From Streptomyces avicenniae (lineage in GTDB: Bacteria; Actinomycetota; Actinomycetes; Streptomycetales; Streptomycetaceae), in contig NZ_JOEK01000009.1 in the NCBI RefSeq assembly GCF_000719135.1, positions 186,001 to 250,000 on the forward strand: DNA of 64,000 nucleotides, in the 5' to 3' direction. The translations under genes and the position numbers were made by a program. How positions within the stretch are numbered: position 1 is the first letter of the stretch; the number at the start of each line of letters is the position of its first letter. Below the pieces are notes generated by a model. That model searched no databases, was not told where the DNA came from, and was given only the letters and a program-made list of their open reading frames with translations. This document shows positions 36,657 through 45,956 of the stretch, in pieces.

Positions 36657-38846
36657 TCAGCCCTCCACCGGGCGGTCCCGGTGGGGCCGTTCGAGGCGGT
36701 GCCCCTCGATGTCCGGGTCGGGCAGGTGGCGGTCGAACCAGCGCGGGTGGCTCCAGATGTGGCGGCCCGCGAGGGCCATGACGGCGGGCACCAGCGTCAG
36801 GCGCACCACGAACGCGTCGAGGAACACGCCGACCGCGAAGCTGAAGCCGATCGAGCGGATGATGGGGTCGTCGGTGACCATGAAGGCGACGAAGATCGAG
36901 AACATGATGAGCGCCGCCGCCGTCACCACCCGCGCGGCGGCGCCCGTTCCGCGCTCCACGGCGCCGCGCGCGTCGCCCGTCGCCGTGTGGTCCTCCTTGA
37001 TGCGGGAGACGACGAACACCTCGTAGTCGCTGGACAGGCCGAAGATGATCGCCAGCATGATGATCGGCAGGAAGCTGACGGTCTCGGTCGGCGTGATGTC
37101 CAGCAGGTGCCGCCCCCAGCCCCATTGGAACATCGCGACCTGCGCGCCGAACGCGGCGCACACCGACAGCAGGAAGCCCGCGATCGACTTGAGCGGCACG
37201 AAGAAGGTGCGGAACGCGAAGGTCAGCAGGACGAACGCCAGCCCGATGACGACGACCAGGAAGACCGGCAGCGCGGAGGACAGCTTGCTGGAGACGTCGA
37301 TGTTGGACGCCGTGGTGCCGCCGACGGTGACGTGCGCGCCCGTGCCCTCCTCGATGGACGCGCGCCGGTCGCGGATGCGGTGGACGAGGTCGGCGGTGGC
37401 CGGGTCGCTCGGCCCGGTGCGGGGCACGACCTGGATCACCGCGACGCCGTTCCTGCGCGCGACGGGCTCCGCGCTGGTGACGCCCGGCAGGTCGCCGAGC
37501 GCCGCGGTGATCCGCCGCACCGGTTCCTGCCCGTCCACGCCGTCGGCGACGACCAGCAGCGGGCCGTTGGCGCCGACGCCGAAGCCGTCGGCGATGAGGT
37601 CGTACGCCTTGCGCTGCGTGTCGGACTTCGGCTTGGACGCGCCGCTCGGCAGGCCGAGTTCGATCTGCGTCGCGGGCAGCGCGAGGACGCCGAGCAGCGC
37701 GACGCCGCCGATCAGCACGGGCACCCTGGCGCGGATGACGAAGCGCGCCCAGGCGGCGCCCGCCGTGCTGCCCGGGTCGTTCGCGGAGCGCCGCGCGATG
37801 CGCTCGGGGTGCCCGGGGCGGCCGGGGACGCGCACGAACGACACGACGCGCCCCCCGGCGAAGCCGAGGAACGCGGGCAGCAGCGTCAGTGCGATGAGCA
37901 TCGCGATCAGCACGGACGCCGCCGCGCACAGCCCCATGACGGTCAGGAACGGGATGCCGACCACCGACAGGCCGCACAGCGCGATGATCACGGTGAGCGC
38001 GGCGAAGACGACGGAGCCGCCCGCCGTGCCGACGGCGAGCGCGGCGGCCTCCTCGCCGTCCATCCCGGCGAGCAGGTTGTTGCGGTGGCGGAAGAGGATG
38101 AACAGGCCGTAGTCGATGCCGCAGGACAGGCCGAGCATCAGGGCGACCGTGGTGGACGCCGACGCGATGTCCACGACGGAGGCGACGGCCGTGACGCCGG
38201 TCATCGTGATGGCGATGCCGATGACGGCGGTGACGATCGGCAGGAACGCGGCGACGACCGCACCGAAGGTGATCAGCAGGATGATCAGGGCGACGACGAG
38301 ACCGGCCAGTTCAGGCGCCTCACTGATCTCCGTCTGCCAGCCGGGATAGACGCTGCCCGAGTACTCGACCTGCACCCCGGCGCGCTGCGCGGGCTTCACG
38401 GCGCGTTGCACGGCGTCCAGGGTGCTCTGCTCCACGTTGCCCGCGCTCGTGGAGAACTGGACGTCGCCCAGGGCGACCTTCCCGTCGCGCGAGACCTGCG
38501 GCCGGTCGCCGAACGGGTCGGTGACGGACGCGACCTGCGGCACGTCGGCCAGTTCCTTGAACGCCTTCTCGATGCCCGCGCGCGGCCCGGGGTCGGTGAC
38601 CTTCTCGCCGCCGTGCGTCGCCATCACGACCTGGGCCTGCCCGCCGCCGAAGGCGGGGAGGCGGCGTTCGAGGAGGTCGGTGGTGTCCTGCGACTCGGTG
38701 CCGGGGATGGTGAAGACGTCGTTGGTGGAGCCGCCGCTCAGCCCCGCGACGACCGCCGTGAGCACGAGCGCGGCGAGCCAGGCCGCGAGGACACGGCGCC
38801 TGCGCCGGAACGCCCACCGCCCCAGCCGGAAGAGGAATGCGGACAT
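36657..38846 (-). CDS. MMPL/RND-family transporter
   Basis: A 729-residue polytopic exporter of the MMPL family. The ATG at 38846 is preceded by GGAAGGA. Two repeats each begin with a single helix (AAWLAALVLTAVVAGLSGG near 20), followed by an extracytoplasmic domain and a five- or six-helix block. The motif GLSCGIDYGLFILFRHRNN near 245-265 is the conserved proton-relay segment, mirrored by FGLSSDYEVFVVSRIKED in the second half. The family exports lipids or drugs using the proton gradient. No regulator is adjacent. Confidence 0.88.
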   Translation of the reverse strand: MSAFLFRLGRWAFRRRRRVLAAWLAALVLTAVVAGLSGGSTNDVFTIPGTESQDTTDLLERRLPAFGGGQAQVVMATHGGEKVTDPGPRAGIEKAFKELADVPQVASVTDPFGDRPQVSRDGKVALGDVQFSTSAGNVEQSTLDAVQRAVKPAQRAGVQVEYSGSVYPGWQTEISEAPELAGLVVALIILLITFGAVVAAFLPIVTAVIGIAITMTGVTAVASVVDIASASTTVALMLGLSCGIDYGLFILFRHRNNLLAGMDGEEAAALAVGTAGGSVVFAALTVIIALCGLSVVGIPFLTVMGLCAAASVLIAMLIALTLLPAFLGFAGGRVVSFVRVPGRPGHPERIARRSANDPGSTAGAAWARFVIRARVPVLIGGVALLGVLALPATQIELGLPSGASKPKSDTQRKAYDLIADGFGVGANGPLLVVADGVDGQEPVRRITAALGDLPGVTSAEPVARRNGVAVIQVVPRTGPSDPATADLVHRIRDRRASIEEGTGAHVTVGGTTASNIDVSSKLSSALPVFLVVVIGLAFVLLTFAFRTFFVPLKSIAGFLLSVCAAFGAQVAMFQWGWGRHLLDITPTETVSFLPIIMLAIIFGLSSDYEVFVVSRIKEDHTATGDARGAVERGTGAAARVVTAAALIMFSIFVAFMVTDDPIIRSIGFSFAVGVFLDAFVVRLTLVPAVMALAGRHIWSHPRWFDRHLPDPDIEGHRLERPHRDRPVEG

Positions 38847-39055
38847 GGAGTTCCTTCCCTGACGACCACTGGTGATCTTCTCCGGGAAAGGACAGCCAGG
38901 ACATTTCCGACACGCGCCGCGCGGACGGAGAAGGGTGGGGCGGGACGGTCCGTGACCGGGCGACGAACGAGCGTACGAGTCAGCGACGTTCGCCGGTGCC
39001 ACGGGCGACGGGCCCGCCACCCCTGGCGGGTCGGGGCTCGGGGAGAATGGCCGGT

Positions 39056-39562
39056 ATGACAGCACGGACCAGGGACGCGCGGCTGGCCGAGGCGGTCGCC
39101 CTGCGCGAGGCGGGCGACCGTGCGGGCGCGAAGGACCGACTGGTCGCGCTGGCCGGGGAGTTCCCCGAGGACGTCGAGGTGGCGTTCCAGACCGCCTGGG
39201 CCCATGACGCGCTGGGCCTGGAGGCGGAGGCGGTGCCGTACTACGAGACGGCGACCCGCCGTCCGGGGCTCTCCCCCGCCGACCGGCAGGGCGCGCTGCT
39301 CGGCCTGGGCAGCAGCTACCGCGCGCTGGGCCGCCCGGAGGAGGCGGTGGCGACGCTGCGGCGCGGCGTCGCCGAGTTCCCCGGGCACGGCGGCCTGCGG
39401 ACGTTCCTCGCCATGGCGCTGTACAACACCGGGGAGCACCGGGAGGCCGTCGGCCTGCTGCTGCACCTGCTGGCCGGGACGAGCGCGGACACGTCCGTGA
39501 CGGACTACCGCGACGCGCTCGCGTTCTACGCCGACCGCCTGGACGAGACCTGGCCGGGCTGA
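39056..39562 (+). CDS. Tetratricopeptide-repeat protein
   Basis: A 168-residue soluble helical protein made of three to four TPR-like units, for example ALREAGDRAGAKDRLVALAG, AWAHDALGLEAEAVPYYETA and GLGSSYRALGRPEEAVATLR. It probably mediates protein contacts. There is no catalytic motif. ATG 39056 is chosen (GGGGAG about 10 bases upstream); ATG 39047 is in frame three codons earlier. It is a single gene, convergent with the AbgT transporter across a hairpin. Confidence 0.75.
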   Translation: MTARTRDARLAEAVALREAGDRAGAKDRLVALAGEFPEDVEVAFQTAWAHDALGLEAEAVPYYETATRRPGLSPADRQGALLGLGSSYRALGRPEEAVATLRRGVAEFPGHGGLRTFLAMALYNTGEHREAVGLLLHLLAGTSADTSVTDYRDALAFYADRLDETWPG

Positions 39563-39575
39563 GCCCCGGCGCGTG

Positions 39576-39612
39576 CCGGGAGCCCCGGCCGTGGGGCGGC
39601 GGGGGCTCCCGG
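39576..39612. terminator. Hairpin between convergent TPR and AbgT genes
   Basis: A perfect 11-bp stem (39576-39586 with 39602-39612) with a 15-base GC-rich loop lies in the 69-base gap between the two stops and can serve both strands. Confidence 0.7.
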
Positions 39613-39631
39613 TCCTTCGGTGGCGTGTCCG

Positions 39632-41206
39632 TCAGGGCAGGTGGATGCCCGCGCCGGGGCCGAGGGGCAGGTCGAAGCCGTAGAAGACGCCGAGCACCGC
39701 GAGCCAGGCCAGCAGGAACGGCACCACGAAGATCGACAACCGCGCGAGCAGCGTGCCGAGTTGGGCGGACGGTTCGTAGCGGCGCAGCAGCGCGAGCGTG
39801 AGGAAGAGGTACGGGTTCATCGGCGTGATCATCTGGGTGGCCGAGTCGCCGATGCGGAACGCCGCCTGGGTCAGGGCGGGTTCCATCCCGAGCAGCATGA
39901 ACGTCGGCACGAACACCGGGGCCATGAGCGACCACAGGGCGGAGCCCGAGGTGATGAACAGGTTGAGCAGCGTGACGAGGACGACGAACAGGGCGATGCC
40001 CGTGAAGCCGGTGAGCCCGATGTCCTCCAGCAGCGCCGCGGCCTTGACGGCGAGCAGCGTGCCGACGTTCGACCAGTTGAAGACGGCGATGACCTGCGCG
40101 ATCGCGAAGATCAGCACGATGTAGGACGACATGCTGGTGACCGACTCGGCCATCAGCTTCGGCACGTCCTCGGCCTTCGTGAGCGTGCGGACGGTGACGC
40201 CGTACACGATGCCCGCGACGAGGAAGGCGAAGAAGAGGATCGGCACGATGCCCGACATCACCGGCGACTGCACGAGCGCGCCGCCCTCGCCGCGCAGCGG
40301 GCTGCCGGGTATGAGCCAGCCGACGAGCACGACCGCGGCGTAGGCGGACAGCGCGGCGCCGGTGATCAGCAGGCCGCGCCGCTGGATCGCGGTGACCTCG
40401 GTGGTGACGCCCTCGGCGGCCAGGTCGGCGGCCTCGGCGTCCGGCTCGGGCAGCCGGGGCTCCAGGACGCGGTCGATCAGGAAGCCGCCCAGCGCGCCGA
40501 GCACGGCGCTCGCGGCGGCGGTGAAGAAGTAGTTGACGAGGATGTGGGTGGGGGCGTCGGCGCCGATGGGAAGGACGGCGGTCGCCTGTTCGGTGATGCC
40601 GACGTAGAGGGCGTCGAGCGAGCCGACGATGAACCCGGCCGCGTATCCGGCGCAGGTGCAGGCGAAGCCGCCGATGAGGCCGGCGACGGGGTTGCGCCCG
40701 GCGCTGCGGAACGCGAGGGCGGCCAGCGGCGGGATGACGAGGATCGCGATGTCGCTCATCACGTGGCCCTGGCAGGCGACGAACGCGACGACGTACGGCA
40801 GCCAGCGCGCGGGGGCGCGGGCGATGGTGGCGCGGACCACCGTCTCCAGCAGCCCGGTCCGCTCGGCGACGCCGACGGCCATCATCATCAGCATCACGGT
40901 GCCGAGCGAGGGGAAGCCCGTGAAGTTGGGGATGAGGTTCTCCAGCAGCCACTGGACGCCCTCGCCCGTGAACAGCCCCTTGACCTGGAGCACTTCGTCG
41001 CTGCCCGGCACCTCGACGTCCGCGTCGGCGGCGGCGAGGACGGAGGAGACGGTGCCGAGCAGGACGAAGAGGCCGCAGAAGAGGAAGAAGGGGTGCGGCA
41101 GCCGGTTGCCCGCGCGCTCGATGCCGCCGAGGACGCGGTCGAGGAGCCGGGAGCCGCCGCCGGGACCGGGGCCGGTGCCCGGGGACCGGGCGAGGGATTC
41201 CTGCAT
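39632..41206 (-). CDS. AbgT-family transporter (p-aminobenzoyl-glutamate type)
   Basis: A 524-residue membrane protein with about nine to thirteen helices, matching AbgT: RAGNRLPHPFFLFCGLFVL at the start, and GFPSLGTVMLMMMAVGVAER with ACQGHVMSDIAILVIPPLAA in the middle. SATQMITPMNPYLFLTLALL lies near the end. Members take up p-aminobenzoyl-glutamate or export sulfonamides. The amidohydrolase 43 bases upstream in the same unit could cleave the imported amide, a parallel to E. coli abgABT, although a different hydrolase family is used here. Confidence 0.85.
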   Translation of the reverse strand: MQESLARSPGTGPGPGGGSRLLDRVLGGIERAGNRLPHPFFLFCGLFVLLGTVSSVLAAADADVEVPGSDEVLQVKGLFTGEGVQWLLENLIPNFTGFPSLGTVMLMMMAVGVAERTGLLETVVRATIARAPARWLPYVVAFVACQGHVMSDIAILVIPPLAALAFRSAGRNPVAGLIGGFACTCAGYAAGFIVGSLDALYVGITEQATAVLPIGADAPTHILVNYFFTAAASAVLGALGGFLIDRVLEPRLPEPDAEAADLAAEGVTTEVTAIQRRGLLITGAALSAYAAVVLVGWLIPGSPLRGEGGALVQSPVMSGIVPILFFAFLVAGIVYGVTVRTLTKAEDVPKLMAESVTSMSSYIVLIFAIAQVIAVFNWSNVGTLLAVKAAALLEDIGLTGFTGIALFVVLVTLLNLFITSGSALWSLMAPVFVPTFMLLGMEPALTQAAFRIGDSATQMITPMNPYLFLTLALLRRYEPSAQLGTLLARLSIFVVPFLLAWLAVLGVFYGFDLPLGPGAGIHLP

Positions 41207-41249
41207 GGTGCGCGGTGTACCTTTCGTGAACGCGGCGGGGCCGCGCGTG

Positions 41250-42485
41250 TCAGGCGGCGGGGACGGGTGACTTGCGGACGACGCCCTGCTGGACGACGTG
41301 GTGGATGCGCGCGGGGTCGGCGAGCACGGAGATGTCGGCGAGCGGGTCGCCGTCGCAGACCACCAGGTCGGCGGCCTTGCCGGGCTCCAGGGTGCCGACG
41401 CGGTCGGCGATGCCGAGGAGTTCGGCGCCGGTCCTGGTGCCCGCGACGAGGGCGTCCATCGGGGACATGCCGAGCGCGACGAGGTGGGTCAGCTCGCGCA
41501 GGTTCCGCGCGTGGGGGCAGACGCCCGAGTCGGTGCCGAGCGCGATCTTCACGCCGCGCTCGATCGCCCGCGCGATGTTGACCTTGGTCCGCTCCGACCA
41601 GCGGATCTTCTTCTCGTAGTGGTAGGGCTCCATGCGCGCCGGGTCGATGCCCTCGAAGGTGGTGGAGAGCGTCGGCACGATGAAGGCGCCGCGCTCGCCC
41701 GCGAGGTCGCACGCCTCGTCGTCGAGGCCGTAGGCGTGCTCGACGCTGGTCACGCCGCCGCGCAGCGCGTTCATGATGCCCGCGAGGCCCTGGGCGTGGG
41801 CGGCGACCGGACGGCCGCCGTGCCGGGAGACCTCGTCCACGACCGTGCGGATCTCCTCCTCGCTCAGCCCCTCGTCGTCGGGCTGGTCGTGCGGGCTGCC
41901 CATGCCGCCGGTGGCGCACAGCTTGATCACGTCGGCGCCCTCGCGCAGCAGCCGCCGGACCGCGATGCGCGTCTGGTCCACGGTGTCCACGATCTCGCCG
42001 AGCCCCGAGCTGGTGTCGTAGCCGTCCGGGGTGGTGAAGTCGGCGTGGCCGCCGGTGTGGCCGAGGATGCGGACGGCGGTGTGCAGGCGGGGGCCCTCGA
42101 TGAGGCCGTCGGCCACGGCGGTGCGGAACCCGGCGGGGGCGCCGCCGAGGTCACGCGCGGTGGTGACGCCCGCGTGCAGCGTCTCGCGCATGCGCCGCGC
42201 GGTGCGCAGGGTCGCGACGGTCGGGTCCGCCGCGAAGCGCTGCCCGATCTCGGCCGGTGTCGCGACGGCGAAGTGGACGTGGCAGTCGATGAAGCCGGGC
42301 AGGACCGTCCGTCCCGCCACGTCCACGGTCCTCGCTCCCTCGGGGCGCGGCGGGGCACCGGCGGCGGGGCCCGCGTAGGTGAGGTCGCCGTTCGCGTCGG
42401 TGTGCAGCTCGGCGTCGGTGACGGGGGCGGCGCCCGTCCCGTCGATGAGGCGGGCGCCGGTGAAGGTCAGGGGTGTGGTCGGCAC
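41250..42485 (-). CDS. Metal-dependent amidohydrolase (prolidase/imidazolonepropionase-like)
   Basis: A 411-residue amidohydrolase-superfamily enzyme with a TIM-barrel binuclear metal site. His69-x-His71 is in GFIDCHVHF. The likely carboxylated Lys is in DVIKLCATGG. His ligands are in AAHAQG and SVEHAYG, and Asp in LGTDSGV. The SVEHAYGLDDE and LGTDSGVCPHARN segments match the group that hydrolyses acyl-amino acids and dipeptides with C-terminal Pro or Arg/Lys. Operon partners are the AbgT transporter downstream and a divergent AsnC regulator, so a peptide- or amide-scavenging role is inferred. Confidence 0.85.
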   Translation of the reverse strand: MPTTPLTFTGARLIDGTGAAPVTDAELHTDANGDLTYAGPAAGAPPRPEGARTVDVAGRTVLPGFIDCHVHFAVATPAEIGQRFAADPTVATLRTARRMRETLHAGVTTARDLGGAPAGFRTAVADGLIEGPRLHTAVRILGHTGGHADFTTPDGYDTSSGLGEIVDTVDQTRIAVRRLLREGADVIKLCATGGMGSPHDQPDDEGLSEEEIRTVVDEVSRHGGRPVAAHAQGLAGIMNALRGGVTSVEHAYGLDDEACDLAGERGAFIVPTLSTTFEGIDPARMEPYHYEKKIRWSERTKVNIARAIERGVKIALGTDSGVCPHARNLRELTHLVALGMSPMDALVAGTRTGAELLGIADRVGTLEPGKAADLVVCDGDPLADISVLADPARIHHVVQQGVVRKSPVPAA

Positions 42486-42529
42486 TGCGGGTCCCTCCCA
42501 GGGGCGGATGACACGGCACTTAGCGTCCG

Positions 42530-42542
42530 TTCATACTATGAA
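42530..42542. promoter_or_regulatory. Perfect 13-bp palindrome between amidohydrolase and AsnC genes
   Basis: TTCATA-C-TATGAA is a perfect inverted repeat in an otherwise GC-rich 95-base gap, 38 bases before the regulator's ATG and 45 bases from the amidohydrolase start. Size and AT content fit an Lrp/AsnC half-site pair, so it is a good candidate operator for both divergent units. Confidence 0.6.
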
Positions 42543-42580
42543 GAGGGTGTTAAACCGCAGGATTCGTTCCGGAGGATGCC

Positions 42581-43669
42581 ATGACCGCAGGAATCGGTCA
42601 CCCCATGGAGACGCAGGGATCGGGCGCCCCGGGCGCCGGGGGCGGCGCGATCGGGCTCGACGAGCTGGACCTGTCGATCGTGCACGCCCTCCAGATCCAG
42701 CCCCGGGCGCCCTGGACGCTCGTCGGGTCCGTGCTGGAGATCGACCCGGTGACGGCGGCCCGGCGCTGGGCGCGGCTGCGCGACGTGGGGGCGGCATGGG
42801 TGGACGGCTACCTGTCACCGGCCCAGGAGGACATGACCTGGGCGCAGCTGGAGATCGCCGTGAACGGCGCGCGGCTGATGGACGTCGTGCGGACGCTGTG
42901 CGACGACGCGGGGGTCCTCAGCCTGAAGCAGACCTCGGGCAGCCGCGATCTCGTGGCGCTGGTGCAGGCGCGGGACGTGGACACGCTGGCGGAGTACGTC
43001 AGCGAGCGCGTCTGCCGCGTACCGGGGGTGCAGGGCGCGCGGGTGCACGTGATCACGGCGACGCCGTTCGAGGGCAGCCAGTGGCGGCTGCGGTCGCTGG
43101 ACGCGGGGCAGCGCGAGCGGCTGCGGCAGTTCGACGAGACGCGGCCCGCCCCGGGCACGCCCGTCACGGCGGAGCCGCTGCGGCCCGTCGAGCGGCGGAT
43201 CGCCGTGGCGCTGGGGACGGACGGGCGGATGCCGCTGGCCGCGCTCGCCCGCGAGGTGGACGCGAGCGTGGCGACGACGCGGCGCGCCCTCGGGCGGCTG
43301 CTGAACAGCGGACGCCTCGCGCTGCGCTGCAATCTCGCGAGGCCGCTGACGGGCTGGCCGGTGTCCGCGATGTACTTCGCGTCCGTGCCGGCCGAGCACC
43401 TGGACGCGACGGCGACCGCGCTGCGCACCCTGCCCGAGCTGCGCTTCTGCACGATGACGGCCGGGCCGCACAACCTGTTCCTCGACGTCTGGCTGCGCAC
43501 GCTGCACGACGTGCACGCGCTGGAGGCGCACATCTCGCGCGAGCTGGGCCACCTGCGGCTGCGGGTCGAGGAGCGGGCGGTGATCCTGCGGACGTTCAAG
43601 CACGTCGGCCGTGTCCTCGACCGGCACGGGCACAGCGTCCGCAGCGTGCCGATCAACACGTGGAAGTGA
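42581..43669 (+). CDS. Tandem-HTH Lrp/AsnC-family regulator
   Basis: A 362-residue regulator made of two Lrp-like halves. Winged-helix domains lie at about 25-75 (LDELDLSIVHALQIQPRAPW) and about 205-260 (VERRIAVALGTDGRMPLAAL). Each is followed by a RAM-like domain. Such double proteins are common in actinobacteria and usually control a divergent transporter or hydrolase. GGAGGA precedes the ATG at a good distance, and ATG 42605 is a possible internal start. It probably responds to the AbgT/amidohydrolase substrate. Confidence 0.85.
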   Translation: MTAGIGHPMETQGSGAPGAGGGAIGLDELDLSIVHALQIQPRAPWTLVGSVLEIDPVTAARRWARLRDVGAAWVDGYLSPAQEDMTWAQLEIAVNGARLMDVVRTLCDDAGVLSLKQTSGSRDLVALVQARDVDTLAEYVSERVCRVPGVQGARVHVITATPFEGSQWRLRSLDAGQRERLRQFDETRPAPGTPVTAEPLRPVERRIAVALGTDGRMPLAALAREVDASVATTRRALGRLLNSGRLALRCNLARPLTGWPVSAMYFASVPAEHLDATATALRTLPELRFCTMTAGPHNLFLDVWLRTLHDVHALEAHISRELGHLRLRVEERAVILRTFKHVGRVLDRHGHSVRSVPINTWK

Positions 43670-43708
43670 CGGGCCCGCGCCGCCGGGAACGCCCGGGGCG
43701 CCGGTCGC

Positions 43709-44314
43709 TCAGCCGCCGACGGCGATCGCGTTCCAGGCCGTGACGACGGCCCGGCCGTGTTCGAGCCCCAGGCGGCTGACCGTGCCGGTGTCGAGGAAGA
43801 ACAGGCTGCCGCCCGTCACCGGGAGGCCGAGGCGGCGCGCGGTCAGCACGCGCAGGAAGTGCGCGTGCGAGACGAGGACGACGTCGTGCGCCTCCGGGTC
43901 CTTCAGCAGCGGGGCGACGCGGGCGATGACCCGGTCGGCGCGGGCCCCGACCTGCTCGGGGGTCTCCCCCGGGTGGCCTTCCGGCCCCGGCGGCACGCCG
44001 TCGGTCCACAGGTCCCAGCCGGGGCGGGTGCGGTGGATCTCCTCGGTGGTGATGCCCTCGTAGGCGCCGTAGTCCCACTCGTGGAGGTCATCGACGTGCT
44101 CCGCGCCGCCGATCCCGGCCAGCTCGGCCGTGCGCAGGGCACGGCCGAGCGGGCTGACGAGGGCGGCGGCGACGGGGCGGCCCGAGACGAGGGGCGCGAC
44201 GGCGCGCGCCTGCTCCTCGCCGTGGGCGGTGAGCGGGACGTCGGTCCAGCTGGTGTGCCGGTGCGTCGCGCTCCACTCGGTCTCGCCGTGCCGGACGAGG
44301 ATCAGCTCACCCAC
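43709..44314 (-). CDS. Histidine phosphatase-family protein
   Basis: A 201-residue phosphoglycerate-mutase-like phosphatase. The catalytic LVRHGETEW gives His9. Other marks are the [12 protein letters not shown] helix, the acid-donor region [15 protein letters not shown] and the second histidine in [12 protein letters not shown]. It starts with GTG inside the end of pgi (8-base overlap), so it is the last gene of the zwf-opcA-pgi unit. A role on a sugar phosphate is plausible from that position, but the fold serves many substrates. Confidence 0.88.
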   Translation of the reverse strand: MGELILVRHGETEWSATHRHTSWTDVPLTAHGEEQARAVAPLVSGRPVAAALVSPLGRALRTAELAGIGGAEHVDDLHEWDYGAYEGITTEEIHRTRPGWDLWTDGVPPGPEGHPGETPEQVGARADRVIARVAPLLKDPEAHDVVLVSHAHFLRVLTARRLGLPVTGGSLFFLDTGTVSRLGLEHGRAVVTAWNAIAVGG

Positions 44315-45956
44315 GGCCGCGCAGGCTCCGGTAGGCGGCGACGAGCGCGGTCGTGGACGGGTCGAGGCCGGGGACGTCGGCGCCCTCGGTGAGCGCGGGC
44401 TCGACGCGCTTGGCGAGCACCTTGCCCAGCTCCACGCCCCACTGGTCGAACGAGTCGATGTCCCAGATCGCGCCCTGGACGAACACCTTGTGCTCGTACA
44501 GCGCGATCAGCTGGCCGAGCACCGAGGGCGTGAGCTGCGGCGCCAGGACGGTGGTGGTCGGCCGGTCGCCGGGGAACGTGCGGTGCGGCACCTGGGCGTC
44601 GGGGACGCCCTCGGCCCGCACCTCGTCGGCCGTCTTCCCGAAGGCGAGGGCCTGGCCCTGCGCGAAGAGGTTCGCCATCAGCAGGTCGTGCTGCTCGGCC
44701 AGGCCGGGCGAGAGGCCGGGCACGGGGCGGGCGAAGCCGATGAGGTCGGCGGGGATGAGCTTGGTGCCCTGGTGGAGCAGCTGGTAGTACGCGTGCTGCC
44801 CGTTCGTGCCGGGCGTGCCCCAGACGACGGGCCCGGTCTGCCAGTCCACCGGTTCGCCCTCGCGCGTCACGGACTTGCCGTTGGACTCCATGTCGAGCTG
44901 CTGGAGATAGGCCGTGAACCGCGACAGGTAGTGGCTGTAGGGCAGCACGGCGTGCGCCTGCGCGTCGAAGAACGCCCCGTACCAGACGCCCAGCAGCCCC
45001 AGGAGCAGCGGGACGTTCTCCTCCGGCGGCGCCGTACGGAAGTGGTCGTCAACGGTCCGGAAGCCGTCCAGCATCTCTCGGAAGTGATCGGGACCGATCG
45101 CGATCATCAGCGACAGACCGATCGCCGAGTCGAAGGAGTAGCGCCCGCCGACCCAGTCCCAGAACTCGAACATGTTCGTCGTGTCGATGCCGAACCGCGT
45201 GACCTCGTCGGCGTTCGTGGACAGGGCGACGAAGTGCAGCGCCACCGCCTCGGGCCCTGCGCCGAGGCCGTCGAGCAGCCACTGCCGGGCCGACGTCGCG
45301 TTGGTGATCGTCTCGATCGTCGTGAACGTCTTCGAGGCGACGACGAACAGCGTCTCCGCCGGGTCGAGGCCGCGCAGCGCCTCGTGCAGGTCGGAGCCGT
45401 CCACGTTGGAGACGAAGCGCACCTCCACACGGTCGTCGGCGTACGGGCGCAGCGCCTCGTACGCCATCGCGGGGCCGAGGTCGGAGCCGCCGATGCCGAT
45501 GTTCACGACCGTACGGACACGGCGTCCCGTCGCGCCCGCCCACTGGCCCTCGCGCACGGCGTCCGCGAAGCCCGCCATCCGGTCCAGCACCTCGTGGACG
45601 CCTGGGACGACGTTCTCCCCGTCCACCTCCACCACGGCGTCACGCGGGGCGCGCAGCGCCGTGTGCAGCACGGCACGCCCCTCCGTCACGTTGATCTTGT
45701 CGCCCCGGAACATCGCGTCCCGCTGCCCCGCGACGTCCCGCGCGGCGGCCAGGTCGAGCAGCAGCCGGACCGTCTCGTCGGTGACGAGCTGCTTCGACCA
45801 GTCCACCCGCAGGTCGCCGACCTGGGAGGTGAAGCGCTCGGCGCGGCCCGGGTCGGCGTCGAACGCCTCGCGCAGCCGCAGCCCTGCCGCCTGCTCGCGG
45901 TGCTTCGCGAGGGCGGTCCACTCGGGCAGCCGGTTCAGGCGCGTCGCGTCAGGCAT
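44307..45956 (-). CDS. pgi: Glucose-6-phosphate isomerase
   Basis: A 549-residue isomerase interconverting glucose 6-phosphate and fructose 6-phosphate. Marks are [17 protein letters not shown] near 155, the phosphate loop [13 protein letters not shown] near 210, [18 protein letters not shown] near 260, and [16 protein letters not shown] near the C-terminus. The start at 45956 overlaps the end of opcA by 8 bases; a longer frame would begin inside opcA. All catalytic segments look intact. It returns fructose 6-phosphate to the pentose-phosphate entry point that Zwf should serve. Confidence 0.95.
   Translation of the reverse strand: MPDATRLNRLPEWTALAKHREQAAGLRLREAFDADPGRAERFTSQVGDLRVDWSKQLVTDETVRLLLDLAAARDVAGQRDAMFRGDKINVTEGRAVLHTALRAPRDAVVEVDGENVVPGVHEVLDRMAGFADAVREGQWAGATGRRVRTVVNIGIGGSDLGPAMAYEALRPYADDRVEVRFVSNVDGSDLHEALRGLDPAETLFVVASKTFTTIETITNATSARQWLLDGLGAGPEAVALHFVALSTNADEVTRFGIDTTNMFEFWDWVGGRYSFDSAIGLSLMIAIGPDHFREMLDGFRTVDDHFRTAPPEENVPLLLGLLGVWYGAFFDAQAHAVLPYSHYLSRFTAYLQQLDMESNGKSVTREGEPVDWQTGPVVWGTPGTNGQHAYYQLLHQGTKLIPADLIGFARPVPGLSPGLAEQHDLLMANLFAQGQALAFGKTADEVRAEGVPDAQVPHRTFPGDRPTTTVLAPQLTPSVLGQLIALYEHKVFVQGAIWDIDSFDQWGVELGKVLAKRVEPALTEGADVPGLDPSTTALVAAYRSLRGRG

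Noticed and set aside
38847..40952. Long upstream extension of the MMPL transporter frame
   Set aside because: It crosses the TPR and AbgT genes. The ATG at 38846 has a good ribosome site and starts the family sequence.
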